This document shows, piece by piece, positions 25,057 to 33,067 of a DNA stretch of 64,000 bases. The stretch comes from Palsa-948 sp964481195. GTDB lineage: Bacteria > Bacteroidota > Bacteroidia > Palsa-948. The notes beneath the pieces were generated by a model that saw nothing but the letters and a program-made list of their open reading frames with translations, made no database searches and had not been told where the DNA came from. The DNA lies in NCBI GenBank assembly GCA_964481195.1, contig CAYZTB010000006.1:1-64000 (forward strand), read 5' to 3'. A program made the translations under genes and the position numbers. Position 1 is the stretch's first letter, and every line of letters begins with the position of its first letter.

Positions 25057-25748
25057 TTTCCCTCTTTTAGAATATATCCAAATCCAGTTTGAGTATGAAT
25101 TAATTTAATGGGGTAGTCTTTGTCTATTTTTTTTCTAAGAAAGTTAACATACACATCTATTACATTTGTGCCAGTATCAAATGTGATATCCCATACTTTT
25201 TCAGCAATAGAAGACCGGGAAAGTACCCGACCTTTGTTTCGTAATAAATATTCGAGAAGTGAAAATTCTTTTTGCGTTAACACGATTTTTTTTCCTCCTC
25301 TATATACTTCAAAATTCTCTAAATTCATTTCAAGATCAAGAAATTTTAATATATTTCCTGTTGTAGTATTTGAAGAGTTTCTCTTTAGCAATGATTTTAT
25401 TCTCGCTAAAAGCTCTCTGAATTCAAATGGTTTTACTAAATAGTCATCTGCCCCTGACTCAAAACCTGATAGTTTATCTTCTGTAGTGCCTAGAGCTGTA
25501 AGCATCAAAACTGGAATCTTTTGGTTTGAGTTTCTTATTTCTTTGCAAAGCTCAATGCCATTTTTTAAAGGCAGGTTTATGTCAACTATTACAAGATCAA
25601 ATTCACCGCTATCAAATATTTTTTTACCAATATTCCCATCAAAGGCTACTTCAACTGTAAAGCCATTTTCTTGCAAACCTGCTTTAATGAAAGATGCGAC
25701 TTTTGGCTCATCTTCTACAACCAGAATTTTAATTATCGGATTTTCCAT
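25053..25748 (-). CDS. OmpR-family response regulator
   Basis: 231 residues. Receiver domain 1-120: acidic pocket E12/D13 (VVEDEPK), phospho-acceptor D56 in VIVDINLPLKNG, conserved Thr in MLTALG and Lys in DDYLVKPFEF. The winged-helix DNA-binding domain (about 130-229) contains LTQKEFSLLEYLLRNKGRV and the recognition-helix region TNVIDVYVNFLRKKID. This subfamily binds direct repeats with a period of about 11 bases as a tandem dimer. Such repeats occur at 25792-25818, 43 bases upstream of this gene's own start, as well as before two downstream genes, so positive autoregulation is plausible. First gene of the locus. Confidence 0.96.
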   Translation of the reverse strand: MENPIIKILVVEDEPKVASFIKAGLQENGFTVEVAFDGNIGKKIFDSGEFDLVIVDINLPLKNGIELCKEIRNSNQKIPVLMLTALGTTEDKLSGFESGADDYLVKPFEFRELLARIKSLLKRNSSNTTTGNILKFLDLEMNLENFEVYRGGKKIVLTQKEFSLLEYLLRNKGRVLSRSSIAEKVWDITFDTGTNVIDVYVNFLRKKIDKDYPIKLIHTQTGFGYILKEGK

Positions 25749-25791
25749 GTAGGTAAAAATAATGTTTTATAATCAGAAAAAGTCGCTTATG

Positions 25792-25833
25792 ATTAATTAA
25801 TAATTAAAATATGGTTAAAATGTTTAACCATAT
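25792..25833 (-). promoter_or_regulatory. 11-base-spaced xTTAA repeats and palindrome upstream of the response regulator
   Basis: ATTAA at 25792 and 25803 and GTTAA at 25814 lie exactly 11 bases apart. The last unit is also the left arm of a perfect 11-base inverted repeat, ATATGGTTAAA (25809-25819) and its complement (25823-25833) around a 3-base centre. The nearest repeat is 43 bases before the regulator's start codon, the same distance as at 23633. The site lies in the divergent gap shared with the ClC gene. Confidence 0.55.
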
Positions 25834-25883
25834 GTTGCTGTATGAAAATCTATTCTAATATTTGTGCTGTCTTTTGGGACATA

Positions 25884-25939
25884 TAAACCTGTCGCATTCT
25901 TCTTCTCTTGTTTGGTTTTGATGAATGTTGGCAGGTTTA
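25884..25939 (+). other. Potential leader stem-loop upstream of the ClC gene
   Basis: TAAACCTG (25884-25891) pairs with CAGGTTTA (25932-25939), and CATTC (25895-25899) with GAATG (25923-25927), giving a two-part stem across a 23-base loop. It lies about 80 bases before the GTG start of the ClC gene. It may be an RNA structure or an operator; the rest of the gap 25840-26018 shows nothing else. Confidence 0.3.
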
Positions 25940-26018
25940 CTTTTTGTATTCCCGCCCTGATAATTGAGCTTGAAATTATATTTTCCTTTAGTTCGTGTGG
26001 ATTTGATATTTTTGTTTT

Positions 26019-27794
26019 GTGAAGTTTCAGGAATTATTGGATTTTATCAATGCTTGGCGTGCTCGCCATATCAGTAATCGCACTTTTTTAATTATTGTAA
26101 GTATTATTGTTGGGGTTGTTGCAGGTCTTGCTTCCATAGTGCTAAAGTGGTTAGTTCACACTATACAAAGTCAATTACATAATATTCTTGAAAACCCTTC
26201 TTTCAACTTTTTACTTTTTCTTTTCCCCTTAGTTGGAATATTGCTTACGGTTTTTTATGTTCAGCGTTTCAGGAACGGCAAAATTGGTAGAGGGGTAGGC
26301 AGTATTCTTATTTCTATTGCGAAACGTTCAAGTAATATTGATCGTGACAAAACGTACTCACATATGATTTCCAGCGCCCTAACCATAGGTTTTGGTGGCT
26401 CTGCTGGTCTGGAGGCTCCCATTGTGGTTACAGGAGCAGCGCTAGGCTCCAATACAGCTAGGGATTTGAAAATGAATTATCGTGAGCGAACACTCATGTT
26501 AGCGTGTGGCGTTGCGGCAGGAATTTCTGCAATTTTTAATAGCCCAATAGCGGGGGTGCTTTTTGCAGTTGAAGTTATTTTGTATGAGTTTTCTATCCCC
26601 GCCTTTATTCCAATTTTAATTTCGTCAGCTACAGCATCTGTTCTGGCAAACGTTTTATATAAAGGACAGTTGTTTTTTTTAATTACCAAAGGTTGGACTA
26701 TGAGTGCCATCCCTCTTTATTTGGTTCTGGGTATATTAATGGGTTTAGTTTCTGTTTACGTAACACGTGTAGCTTTAAAATCAGAAAAATTTTTTAGCTC
26801 TAAAAGAAATCCATACCGAAAGGCGATTATTGGAGGATTGGGATTGGGTTTAATGATTTTTTTATTGCCACCACTATATGGAGAAGGATATTATTCCATA
26901 GAAAAGCTTTTAGCAGGCGAATATTCAACTTTATTAGAAAACAGTTTGTTTACTGATTATACTCATAACCCTTGGTTTTTAGTTTTGATTGCTGTGATTG
27001 TAGTTTTGGTAAAAATTTTTGCTACATCTATCACAATAGGTGCTGGAGGAAACGGAGGAATATTTGCTCCATCTTTATTTATTGGCGCTGTAACCGGTTT
27101 TGCTTTTGCATATACAATTAATTTATTAGGATTTATCCACCTCGATGTTTCAAATTTTATTGTTGCTGCAATGGCTGGTGCTTTAAGTGGAGTTGTACAC
27201 GCGCCATTAACTGCAATTTTCTTAATTGCAGAAATCACAGGTGGATATGCCTTGTTTGTGCCATTAATGATTGTGAGTTCCATGTCCTATTTTATAGCTA
27301 GGTATTTTGAGCCTTTTTCTATTTACTCAAAGCAATTGGCCGACAAAGGCTTACACAATAAAGATCGCGACAAGATTGTAATGAATCGTATAAAGCTTAA
27401 AACAATTGTTGAAACGGATTTCGTATCTGTATTACCTACAGATACCTTGCGGCAACTTGTTGATAAAATTGAGCACTCAAAGCGTAATGTGTTTCCGGTA
27501 TTGGATGAAGATGGTCATATGGTTGGATTGGTTTTACTAGATAACATACGAGAAGTTATGTTTCATCAGGAAAAGTATGATTCTGTTTTAGTAAAAAGTT
27601 TAATGACTCAGCCACCCAATATTTTAGATGTAAATGAAGAGATGTATGATGTTATGAAAAAGTTTGATGCGTTTAATGCTTGGAACCTTCCTGTTACAGA
27701 AGCAAATAAATACATTGGTTTTGTTTCTAAGTCTACCATTTTCACTAAATACAGAAAGCTATTGATAAGGCAATCGGAACAGCAGTACGGTTGA
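26019..27794 (+). CDS. ClC-family chloride channel or Cl-/H+ exchanger with CBS pair
   Basis: 591 residues. The membrane domain (about 20-440) has the ClC selectivity motifs: GFGGSAGLEAP with the gating glutamate at E132, and GAGGNGGIFAPSLFIGA in the second half. The cytoplasmic C-terminus (about 455-585) holds two CBS domains (SVLPTDTLRQLVDKI and PPNILDVNEEMYDVM), which bind adenine nucleotides in many ClC proteins. It moves chloride across the inner membrane. The start is a GTG at 26019: the frame is closed by TGA at 26004-26006 and no ATG precedes the first membrane helix. It is divergent from the two-component locus, across a 270-base gap. Confidence 0.93.
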   Translation: MKFQELLDFINAWRARHISNRTFLIIVSIIVGVVAGLASIVLKWLVHTIQSQLHNILENPSFNFLLFLFPLVGILLTVFYVQRFRNGKIGRGVGSILISIAKRSSNIDRDKTYSHMISSALTIGFGGSAGLEAPIVVTGAALGSNTARDLKMNYRERTLMLACGVAAGISAIFNSPIAGVLFAVEVILYEFSIPAFIPILISSATASVLANVLYKGQLFFLITKGWTMSAIPLYLVLGILMGLVSVYVTRVALKSEKFFSSKRNPYRKAIIGGLGLGLMIFLLPPLYGEGYYSIEKLLAGEYSTLLENSLFTDYTHNPWFLVLIAVIVVLVKIFATSITIGAGGNGGIFAPSLFIGAVTGFAFAYTINLLGFIHLDVSNFIVAAMAGALSGVVHAPLTAIFLIAEITGGYALFVPLMIVSSMSYFIARYFEPFSIYSKQLADKGLHNKDRDKIVMNRIKLKTIVETDFVSVLPTDTLRQLVDKIEHSKRNVFPVLDEDGHMVGLVLLDNIREVMFHQEKYDSVLVKSLMTQPPNILDVNEEMYDVMKKFDAFNAWNLPVTEANKYIGFVSKSTIFTKYRKLLIRQSEQQYG

Positions 27795-27799
27795 TAGAT

Positions 27800-29992
27800 C
27801 TATTTAGGTAGAGTAGCTATATCGCGAAGTAGAATTCGATTGCCTTTGTAAAAGGCAGTAACAAATGCATCGGAAAATCCTTTCGTAAATATTTGCCCAA
27901 GTAACTGGTCTGCCTCTTGCAATGATTTAAATGAGCCCACTGAAAATCTTGTGATTTGATCTTCGTAATTTTTTCTTGAAACTTTTCCTAAGCTATTAAG
28001 TGGACTATAAATAAAATTTTCTGGGCTTCGATAGGCGCCAATTTGAATTTTATATTCTAAGCCATCTGCTTTGAAATTTCCAAGCATTTTTACTAACTCA
28101 GAATAATTTTCTGCTTTTCCAAAGGGTATTTCAGAGGTTTCTGCAATTTTTTCTTCTGGAGCAATCGTTTTAGATATAGCGCTAACAGGCCTGTTTCGAA
28201 GACAAAAATATTTTTCATTGTATGTTTCTAATATATGAGTTGTTTGATCAATTAGTACAACGGGGGTTTGAATGCTATCGCTTCCTTTACCTTCCAATTT
28301 AAATAAGACAAGAGAGTCGAATGGGATGGACTTAAATAAAAAATCTTTTCTTCCTTTACGTTCTCCTTCAGCAATTTTATTTCCTACAACATCAATTTGT
28401 GTTAAAGTCAATGGGTCGTAATAATTAATGTCGTAGTTAACTTCCGAGTATGAATCTGAACTAGTGTTTGCTATGTTTTTTATTTGATCGGTATAACCAA
28501 ACTTCCGGTAAGTAACTTTATAATCTGTTCCTGCAGGTAAACTAATTAAATATTTTCCGGTAGAAGCATTTGCTTTATAAATCCCAATGTTTTCATTATT
28601 ATTTGCTAATAATACTTCAACGTCTGCTTGGATTGGATTGTCATTAAGCATTATCGTTCCTTTTAATAAAACTAAAGCTGGCTTCCATCCCGGCAATCCA
28701 GGACCCACAGTATATATGTCTTGTTGTCCAAAACCTCCTGCTTTTTCGGATGAGTAATATCCTCGCTGCCCATCGGCCGATAAAACATAATATATATCAT
28801 CGCCAGGAGTGTTGATGGGATATCCCATATTTTCTGGAGTTGTCCAAGAAGTGTCAATTCTGAATGTTTTGAAAATATCATATCCTCCCATGCTTTTATG
28901 ACCTTTCGAGCTAAAAAGAAGTGTGGTGCCATCTGGGTGAATGAAAGGGGCATCATCATCTAGAGGAGTATTAATTTTGGGGCCTAAGTTTTTAATTTCC
29001 CCCCAAGAGCCATCGTGTTGTAATGTAGCTTTGTATAAATCTCTACCTCCATATCCACCGGGTCTTTCGCTAGAGAAATATAATATACGCTCGTTTGCTC
29101 CAATAGAACAACTACCTTCCCAGGCATTTGTGTTAACATTTCCTCTTAGGCGCTCAGGTATGCTCCAGTTGTTTCCAGTCATTGAGCTCATGTAAATATC
29201 TCCATTATCATTCCCATTATTTTTAAACACAAAAAGTTTTTGACCATCTACTGACAGTGCAATGCATGCATCGTGGTCAATGCTATTAATGTTGGAGCCT
29301 GCGCCAAAAGGTTCTATCCATTCACCACCTGCTTTTGCCGACATAAATACATCTTCCGTATAGGAATTGTCGGGATCGTTAATGTCAAAAGGTTGAATGC
29401 CACCAGTTGATTTTTCGCCTCGGTAAGTAAAAATTAAAATTGATTCATCGGCAGAAATAACGGGAACATATTCAGATGCCGAAGAATTTATTGGCTCTCC
29501 TAAGTTTGAAATATTAACTTTTACTGGGTTGTTCATTAATTCTATTCCGTTTTGGCAATTTTCTATGTATTTGTTTGCTAGCTCTTTTAATTCTTTGGAT
29601 GACTTATCTTTTATTAAGTATGAAGTAAATTGCACAATCGCATCGTCAAATTTATAATTGAGCATGTAAGCTCTCCCTAAGTAAAAGGAAATGTCTGCTG
29701 CTTTTTTATTTTCTTCTTTTGCTTCTATTAAAAGAGTAAGCGCTTGTTCGTGTTGATCTGTTTTAAAAAGACTGCAAATTCCTAAGCGATATCCATATAA
29801 GTTTAAGTTTTTCTTATCAGAACTATTTTCAAGCAAATACCTATATACAGGAAGCGCTTGCCTAAATGCTCTGGATTCAAAAAGTTGATTTGCTTTTGAA
29901 ACGGAATCTTTATCGCTAGAGCCTGCAAAAGTATTTGTGTAGCTAAAAAAGGATAAGAAAATAAATATTACCGAAGCAAGTTGGGTTTTCAT
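27800..29992 (-). CDS. TPR and PD40 beta-propeller protein with SPOR-like C-terminus
   Basis: 730 residues. Signal peptide 1-23 (ends TFAGS). TPR-type helices at about 30-150. WD40-like PD40 repeats at about 160-440, with repeated phrases such as LYFSSERPGGYGGRDLY, LLFSSKGHKSMGGYDIF and GYYSSEKAGGFGQQDIY. A carboxypeptidase-regulatory-like beta domain follows at about 443-520. The last about 85 residues (EYKIQIGAYRSPENF, FSVGSFKSLQEADQLL) look like a SPOR peptidoglycan-binding domain. Many Bacteroidota homologues with the TPR-PD40 layout, including PorE of the type IX system, end in an OmpA-like domain; here the SPOR-like segment takes that place. Periplasmic or outer-membrane-associated. Convergent with the ClC gene, 5 bases apart. 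Confidence 0.85.
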   Translation of the reverse strand: MKTQLASVIFIFLSFFSYTNTFAGSSDKDSVSKANQLFESRAFRQALPVYRYLLENSSDKKNLNLYGYRLGICSLFKTDQHEQALTLLIEAKEENKKAADISFYLGRAYMLNYKFDDAIVQFTSYLIKDKSSKELKELANKYIENCQNGIELMNNPVKVNISNLGEPINSSASEYVPVISADESILIFTYRGEKSTGGIQPFDINDPDNSYTEDVFMSAKAGGEWIEPFGAGSNINSIDHDACIALSVDGQKLFVFKNNGNDNGDIYMSSMTGNNWSIPERLRGNVNTNAWEGSCSIGANERILYFSSERPGGYGGRDLYKATLQHDGSWGEIKNLGPKINTPLDDDAPFIHPDGTTLLFSSKGHKSMGGYDIFKTFRIDTSWTTPENMGYPINTPGDDIYYVLSADGQRGYYSSEKAGGFGQQDIYTVGPGLPGWKPALVLLKGTIMLNDNPIQADVEVLLANNNENIGIYKANASTGKYLISLPAGTDYKVTYRKFGYTDQIKNIANTSSDSYSEVNYDINYYDPLTLTQIDVVGNKIAEGERKGRKDFLFKSIPFDSLVLFKLEGKGSDSIQTPVVLIDQTTHILETYNEKYFCLRNRPVSAISKTIAPEEKIAETSEIPFGKAENYSELVKMLGNFKADGLEYKIQIGAYRSPENFIYSPLNSLGKVSRKNYEDQITRFSVGSFKSLQEADQLLGQIFTKGFSDAFVTAFYKGNRILLRDIATLPK

Positions 29993-30013
29993 TAAGCAAA
30001 CTTAGGAAAAGAT

Positions 30014-31198
30014 TTATTCAATTCGTTGAATTTTTTTATATAGAATTCCCTTGTCGGTTTTGAATTGAAGCACGTAGGTGCCGCAAGCTAAGTGACTAAT
30101 ATCTAATTTAGATAAGTAATTATTGTATTGAGAAATTACTTTTCCTTCTTGTGAGTATATTTCCATGCTTTTCATAAAAGATTGTTCTATGTCTGTTAAT
30201 TTGAGATTTATATTTCCTGTAGATGGATTCGGAAAAAGTAATATTGAATTACTTAATTCGTTTTCTGCAAGCCCACTTATTGATGGGTCAAATTCCCAAA
30301 AATCTTTTTGATGGCCACTTGCATATCCGGTTCCTAGGTATCCTAAATTCCCTATGGTAAATCCTGCAGAATTGTTTCTTGCTGTGCCTGTAAAATTTGA
30401 AATAACTATCCATGTATTTGTACTTGGATTCCATTCCCAAAATGCTTGTTGTTGAGTGCCTGCAGTATTTAGTCCTATACCAACGTATCCTTTTCCATTA
30501 ATGGAAAAACCTACTCCGAAAGAATTTTCATTTGGCAGGTTAGCGCGTTGAGTCCATGAAAGGCTGCTTGGGTTATATTCCCAAAAATCCTTAAAAGTAC
30601 TGGTCGAAGTTTTTCCTCCTGCAACATATCCCTTTCCTGAGATAGAAAATGCAGAAGCTCCATACCTAACATTTCCGGGCATAATTGTTTTTGCAGCCCA
30701 AGAGTTTGTGGTTAAATCCCACTCCCATAAATCCTGATGTGGTAATGGTGAATAGCCGGTAGAAACATATGCTTTTGTGCCTAGTACAAAAGATACAGCA
30801 TCTCTTCTGGCAGTTCCGGAAAAATATGATTTTGCCATCCATGTATTGGATGCTTGATCCCATTCCCAAAAATCTTTTTGCATGCCATTTACATCTTCCC
30901 CAATTCCAATATATCCTTTTGTGCCAATAGAAAACCCAATAGCTCCACTTCTGGCGGTTCCAGAAAAATCTGCTTTTTGTGTCCAACTATCTGCTGCTTG
31001 ATCCCATTGCCAAAAGTCTTTTTTCTTGCCATTTACATCTTCCCCGGTGCCGATGTACCCAAAGTTGTTTATTGAAAATGCTACAGATCCAGACCGTGCT
31101 AATCCTCCATAGTCAGCCTTTTTAGTCCAGCTGCCCTGAGCATTTAAATTGAGAGTAACAGAGGCGAGTAAAAACAAGGAAATGCACCCTTTTTTCAT
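30014..31198 (-). CDS. Secreted Kelch-repeat protein with T9SS sorting domain
   Basis: 394 residues. Signal peptide 1-20 (ends LNLNAQG). Six or seven Kelch-type repeats fill about 22-305, each with a GTARxxAxxFSIGxKGYIGxG strand followed by DFWEWDxxxNTW; together they make a beta-propeller. The C-terminus (about 318-394) is a type A T9SS sorting domain (SILLFPNPSTGNINL, then GTYVLQFKTDKGILYKKI). The protein is probably on the cell surface or released, with binding rather than enzymatic function. The ATG is only 4 bases downstream of a strong promoter box (31203-31210), so its mRNA may be leaderless. It stands 21 bases upstream of the TPR/PD40 gene on the same strand and may be co-transcribed with it. 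Confidence 0.9.
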   Translation of the reverse strand: MKKGCISLFLLASVTLNLNAQGSWTKKADYGGLARSGSVAFSINNFGYIGTGEDVNGKKKDFWQWDQAADSWTQKADFSGTARSGAIGFSIGTKGYIGIGEDVNGMQKDFWEWDQASNTWMAKSYFSGTARRDAVSFVLGTKAYVSTGYSPLPHQDLWEWDLTTNSWAAKTIMPGNVRYGASAFSISGKGYVAGGKTSTSTFKDFWEYNPSSLSWTQRANLPNENSFGVGFSINGKGYVGIGLNTAGTQQQAFWEWNPSTNTWIVISNFTGTARNNSAGFTIGNLGYLGTGYASGHQKDFWEFDPSISGLAENELSNSILLFPNPSTGNINLKLTDIEQSFMKSMEIYSQEGKVISQYNNYLSKLDISHLACGTYVLQFKTDKGILYKKIQRIE

Positions 31199-31202
31199 TC
31201 AA

Positions 31203-31232
31203 CAAATGTATCTAAAAATATTGCCTTCTCAA
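31203..31232 (-). promoter_or_regulatory. Promoter of the Kelch protein gene
   Basis: On the minus strand, TTG (31232-31230), a 19-base spacer, then TACATTTG (31210-31203), an exact match to the Bacteroidota TTG-N19-TAnnTTTG pattern. The start codon lies 4 bases beyond the box, so transcription should begin at or next to the ATG. Confidence 0.65.
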
Positions 31233-31253
31233 AATGTGCAATTTGTATATTCG
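31221..31253 (+). promoter_or_regulatory. Candidate promoter of ettA
   Basis: TTG at 31221-31223 and TATATTCG at 31246-31253 with a 22-base spacer. It overlaps the divergent Kelch promoter, so the two may compete. The transcript would have a leader of about 120 bases that contains the repeats at 31265-31380. Confidence 0.45.
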
Positions 31254-31264
31254 CGGAAACAGTC

Positions 31265-31380
31265 ACTAGTCGTTGGTCTCTAGTCTTGAGTAGCAAGTCA
31301 ACGAGTATAGCTAAACTAGAAAACTAAAGACTACGGACTAACTACTAAACACTACGGACTAACTACTAAAGACTAAACGA
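31265..31380 (+). repeat. Degenerate gact/tagt-word repeat zone with a 21-base tandem duplication
   Basis: The sequence between the divergent promoters and ettA is built from variants of ACTAGTC, GACTAC and ACTAAAGACTA. Within it a 21-base unit starting ACTACGGACTAAC occurs twice in tandem (31330-31350 and 31351-31371, one mismatch in the last base), followed by a partial copy. No ORF or stable long hairpin is evident. Confidence 0.6.
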
Positions 31381-31381
31381 T

Positions 31382-33067
31382 ATGAGCGAAGGCAGACAGG
31401 TTATATTTTCGATGGTAAACGTCAGCAAGACGATTCCAACCAACCAAAAAGCGATATTAAAAGATATTTATCTTTCATTTTATTATGGAGCTAAAATTGG
31501 AGTGCTTGGATTGAATGGTTCAGGTAAATCAACTTTATTAAAAATTATTGCTGGAATAGATACTAATTATCAAGGAGAAATCCATAAATCTCCAGGGTAC
31601 AATATTGGCATGTTAGATCAAGAACCTGTTTTGGATGACAATAAAACGGTATTAGAAACTGTTCGAGAAGGAGCTAAAGAACATGCCGATATTTTAAAGG
31701 AATATGAAGAAGTAAACAATCTTTTTGCCGACCCTAAATATGCTGAACCTGATGCAATGCAGAAACTCATTGATAAGCAGGCTCGCTTAAATGATCTTAT
31801 CGATAAACATGATTTATGGAATTTGGATAATCGCTTAGAGCAAGCTATGGAAGCACTGCGTTGTCCAGAAAGTGATACGCCAATTAAAAATCTTTCGGGT
31901 GGAGAACGAAGAAGAGTAGCGCTATGTAGATTACTTATTCAAGAGCCAGAAGTTTTATTATTGGATGAACCTACAAACCATTTGGATGCTGAATCGGTAG
32001 AATGGTTGGAGCTTCATTTAAAAAATTATAAAGGAACTGTAATTGCTGTAACGCACGATAGGTATTTCTTGGATAATGTAGCAGGTTGGATTTTAGAACT
32101 AGATAGAGGCTCTGGAATTCCTTGGAAAGGAAATTATTCTTCTTGGTTAGATCAAAAAGCAAAGCGCTTAGCGCAGGAAGAAAAAACAGAGAGCAAGCGC
32201 CAGAAGTATTTAAAGCGTGAGCTGGAATGGGTGCAAAAAGGCTCTAAGGGCAGACAAGCTCAACAAAAAGCCCGTTTACAGAACTACGAGAAAATGGCTT
32301 CGGAAGATATTTCTTCTAAAGAGGAAAATTTGGAAATTTTTATTCCTAACGGCCCTCGCTTAGGAAAAGAAGTAATAGAAGCTGTAAATGTTTCTAAAGC
32401 TTTTGGCGACAAGTTGTTATATGAAAATTTGAATTTCAAATTACCTCCTGCAGGTATTGTTGGAATTATTGGGCCAAACGGAGCCGGTAAAACTACCATC
32501 TTCAAAATGATTATGAAGCAGGAAAAGCCTGATAAAGGAGAATTTACAATTGGCGAAACGGTAAAGATTGGTTACGTGGATCAGGCACATTCGGATATTG
32601 ACCCCAACAAAACGTTGTACGAAGTTATTAGCGGTGGATTAGATAATATTTTATTAGGCGGTAAGCCAATGAATTCCCGAGCATATATTTCGAGATTTAA
32701 TTTTGGTGGAACGGATCAAAGCAAAAAATGTGGTGTATTGTCAGGTGGTGAAAGAAACCGTTTGCATTTAGCCATTGCATTGAAGTCAGAAGGAAACGTG
32801 TTGCTGTTGGATGAACCTACAAATGATTTGGATGTAAATACATTGCGTGCCTTGGAAGAAGGGTTAGAAAACTTTGCAGGTTGTGCAGTAATTATATCGC
32901 ACGATCGTTGGTTTTTAGATAGAGTATGTACACATATTTTAGCTTTTGAAGGCGATTCTACTATTTACTGGTTTGAAGGCGGATATTCAGAGTATGAAGA
33001 GAATAGAAAAATGCGACTTGGTGATGCAGCGCCTAGGCGAGTTAGATATAAAAAACTTACAGTTTGA
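31382..33067 (+). CDS. ettA: ABC-F translation factor EttA
   Basis: 561 residues, the usual EttA length of about 555. Two ATP-binding cassettes: Walker A GLNGSGKSTLL from residue 43 with signature LSGGERRRVALCRLL; second Walker A GPNGAGKTTIFKM near 365 with signature LSGGERNRLHLAIAL. The charged P-site tRNA-interacting linker lies between (about 245-325, with RELEWVQKGSKGRQAQQKAR), and the arm insertion (EVNNLFADPKYAEPDAMQKL) that defines EttA is in the first cassette. It gates the ribosome's entry into elongation according to ADP/ATP ratio and is cytoplasmic. The hisS gene starts within its stop codon region (4-base overlap), so the two are translationally coupled. Confidence 0.95.
   Translation: MSEGRQVIFSMVNVSKTIPTNQKAILKDIYLSFYYGAKIGVLGLNGSGKSTLLKIIAGIDTNYQGEIHKSPGYNIGMLDQEPVLDDNKTVLETVREGAKEHADILKEYEEVNNLFADPKYAEPDAMQKLIDKQARLNDLIDKHDLWNLDNRLEQAMEALRCPESDTPIKNLSGGERRRVALCRLLIQEPEVLLLDEPTNHLDAESVEWLELHLKNYKGTVIAVTHDRYFLDNVAGWILELDRGSGIPWKGNYSSWLDQKAKRLAQEEKTESKRQKYLKRELEWVQKGSKGRQAQQKARLQNYEKMASEDISSKEENLEIFIPNGPRLGKEVIEAVNVSKAFGDKLLYENLNFKLPPAGIVGIIGPNGAGKTTIFKMIMKQEKPDKGEFTIGETVKIGYVDQAHSDIDPNKTLYEVISGGLDNILLGGKPMNSRAYISRFNFGGTDQSKKCGVLSGGERNRLHLAIALKSEGNVLLLDEPTNDLDVNTLRALEEGLENFAGCAVIISHDRWFLDRVCTHILAFEGDSTIYWFEGGYSEYEENRKMRLGDAAPRRVRYKKLTV

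Noticed and set aside
30300..31090. Repeated words such as CCCAAAAATC across the Kelch gene, at first sight an array
   Set aside because: They are codon-level repeats of the DFWEWD propeller motif, not a CRISPR or intergenic repeat.
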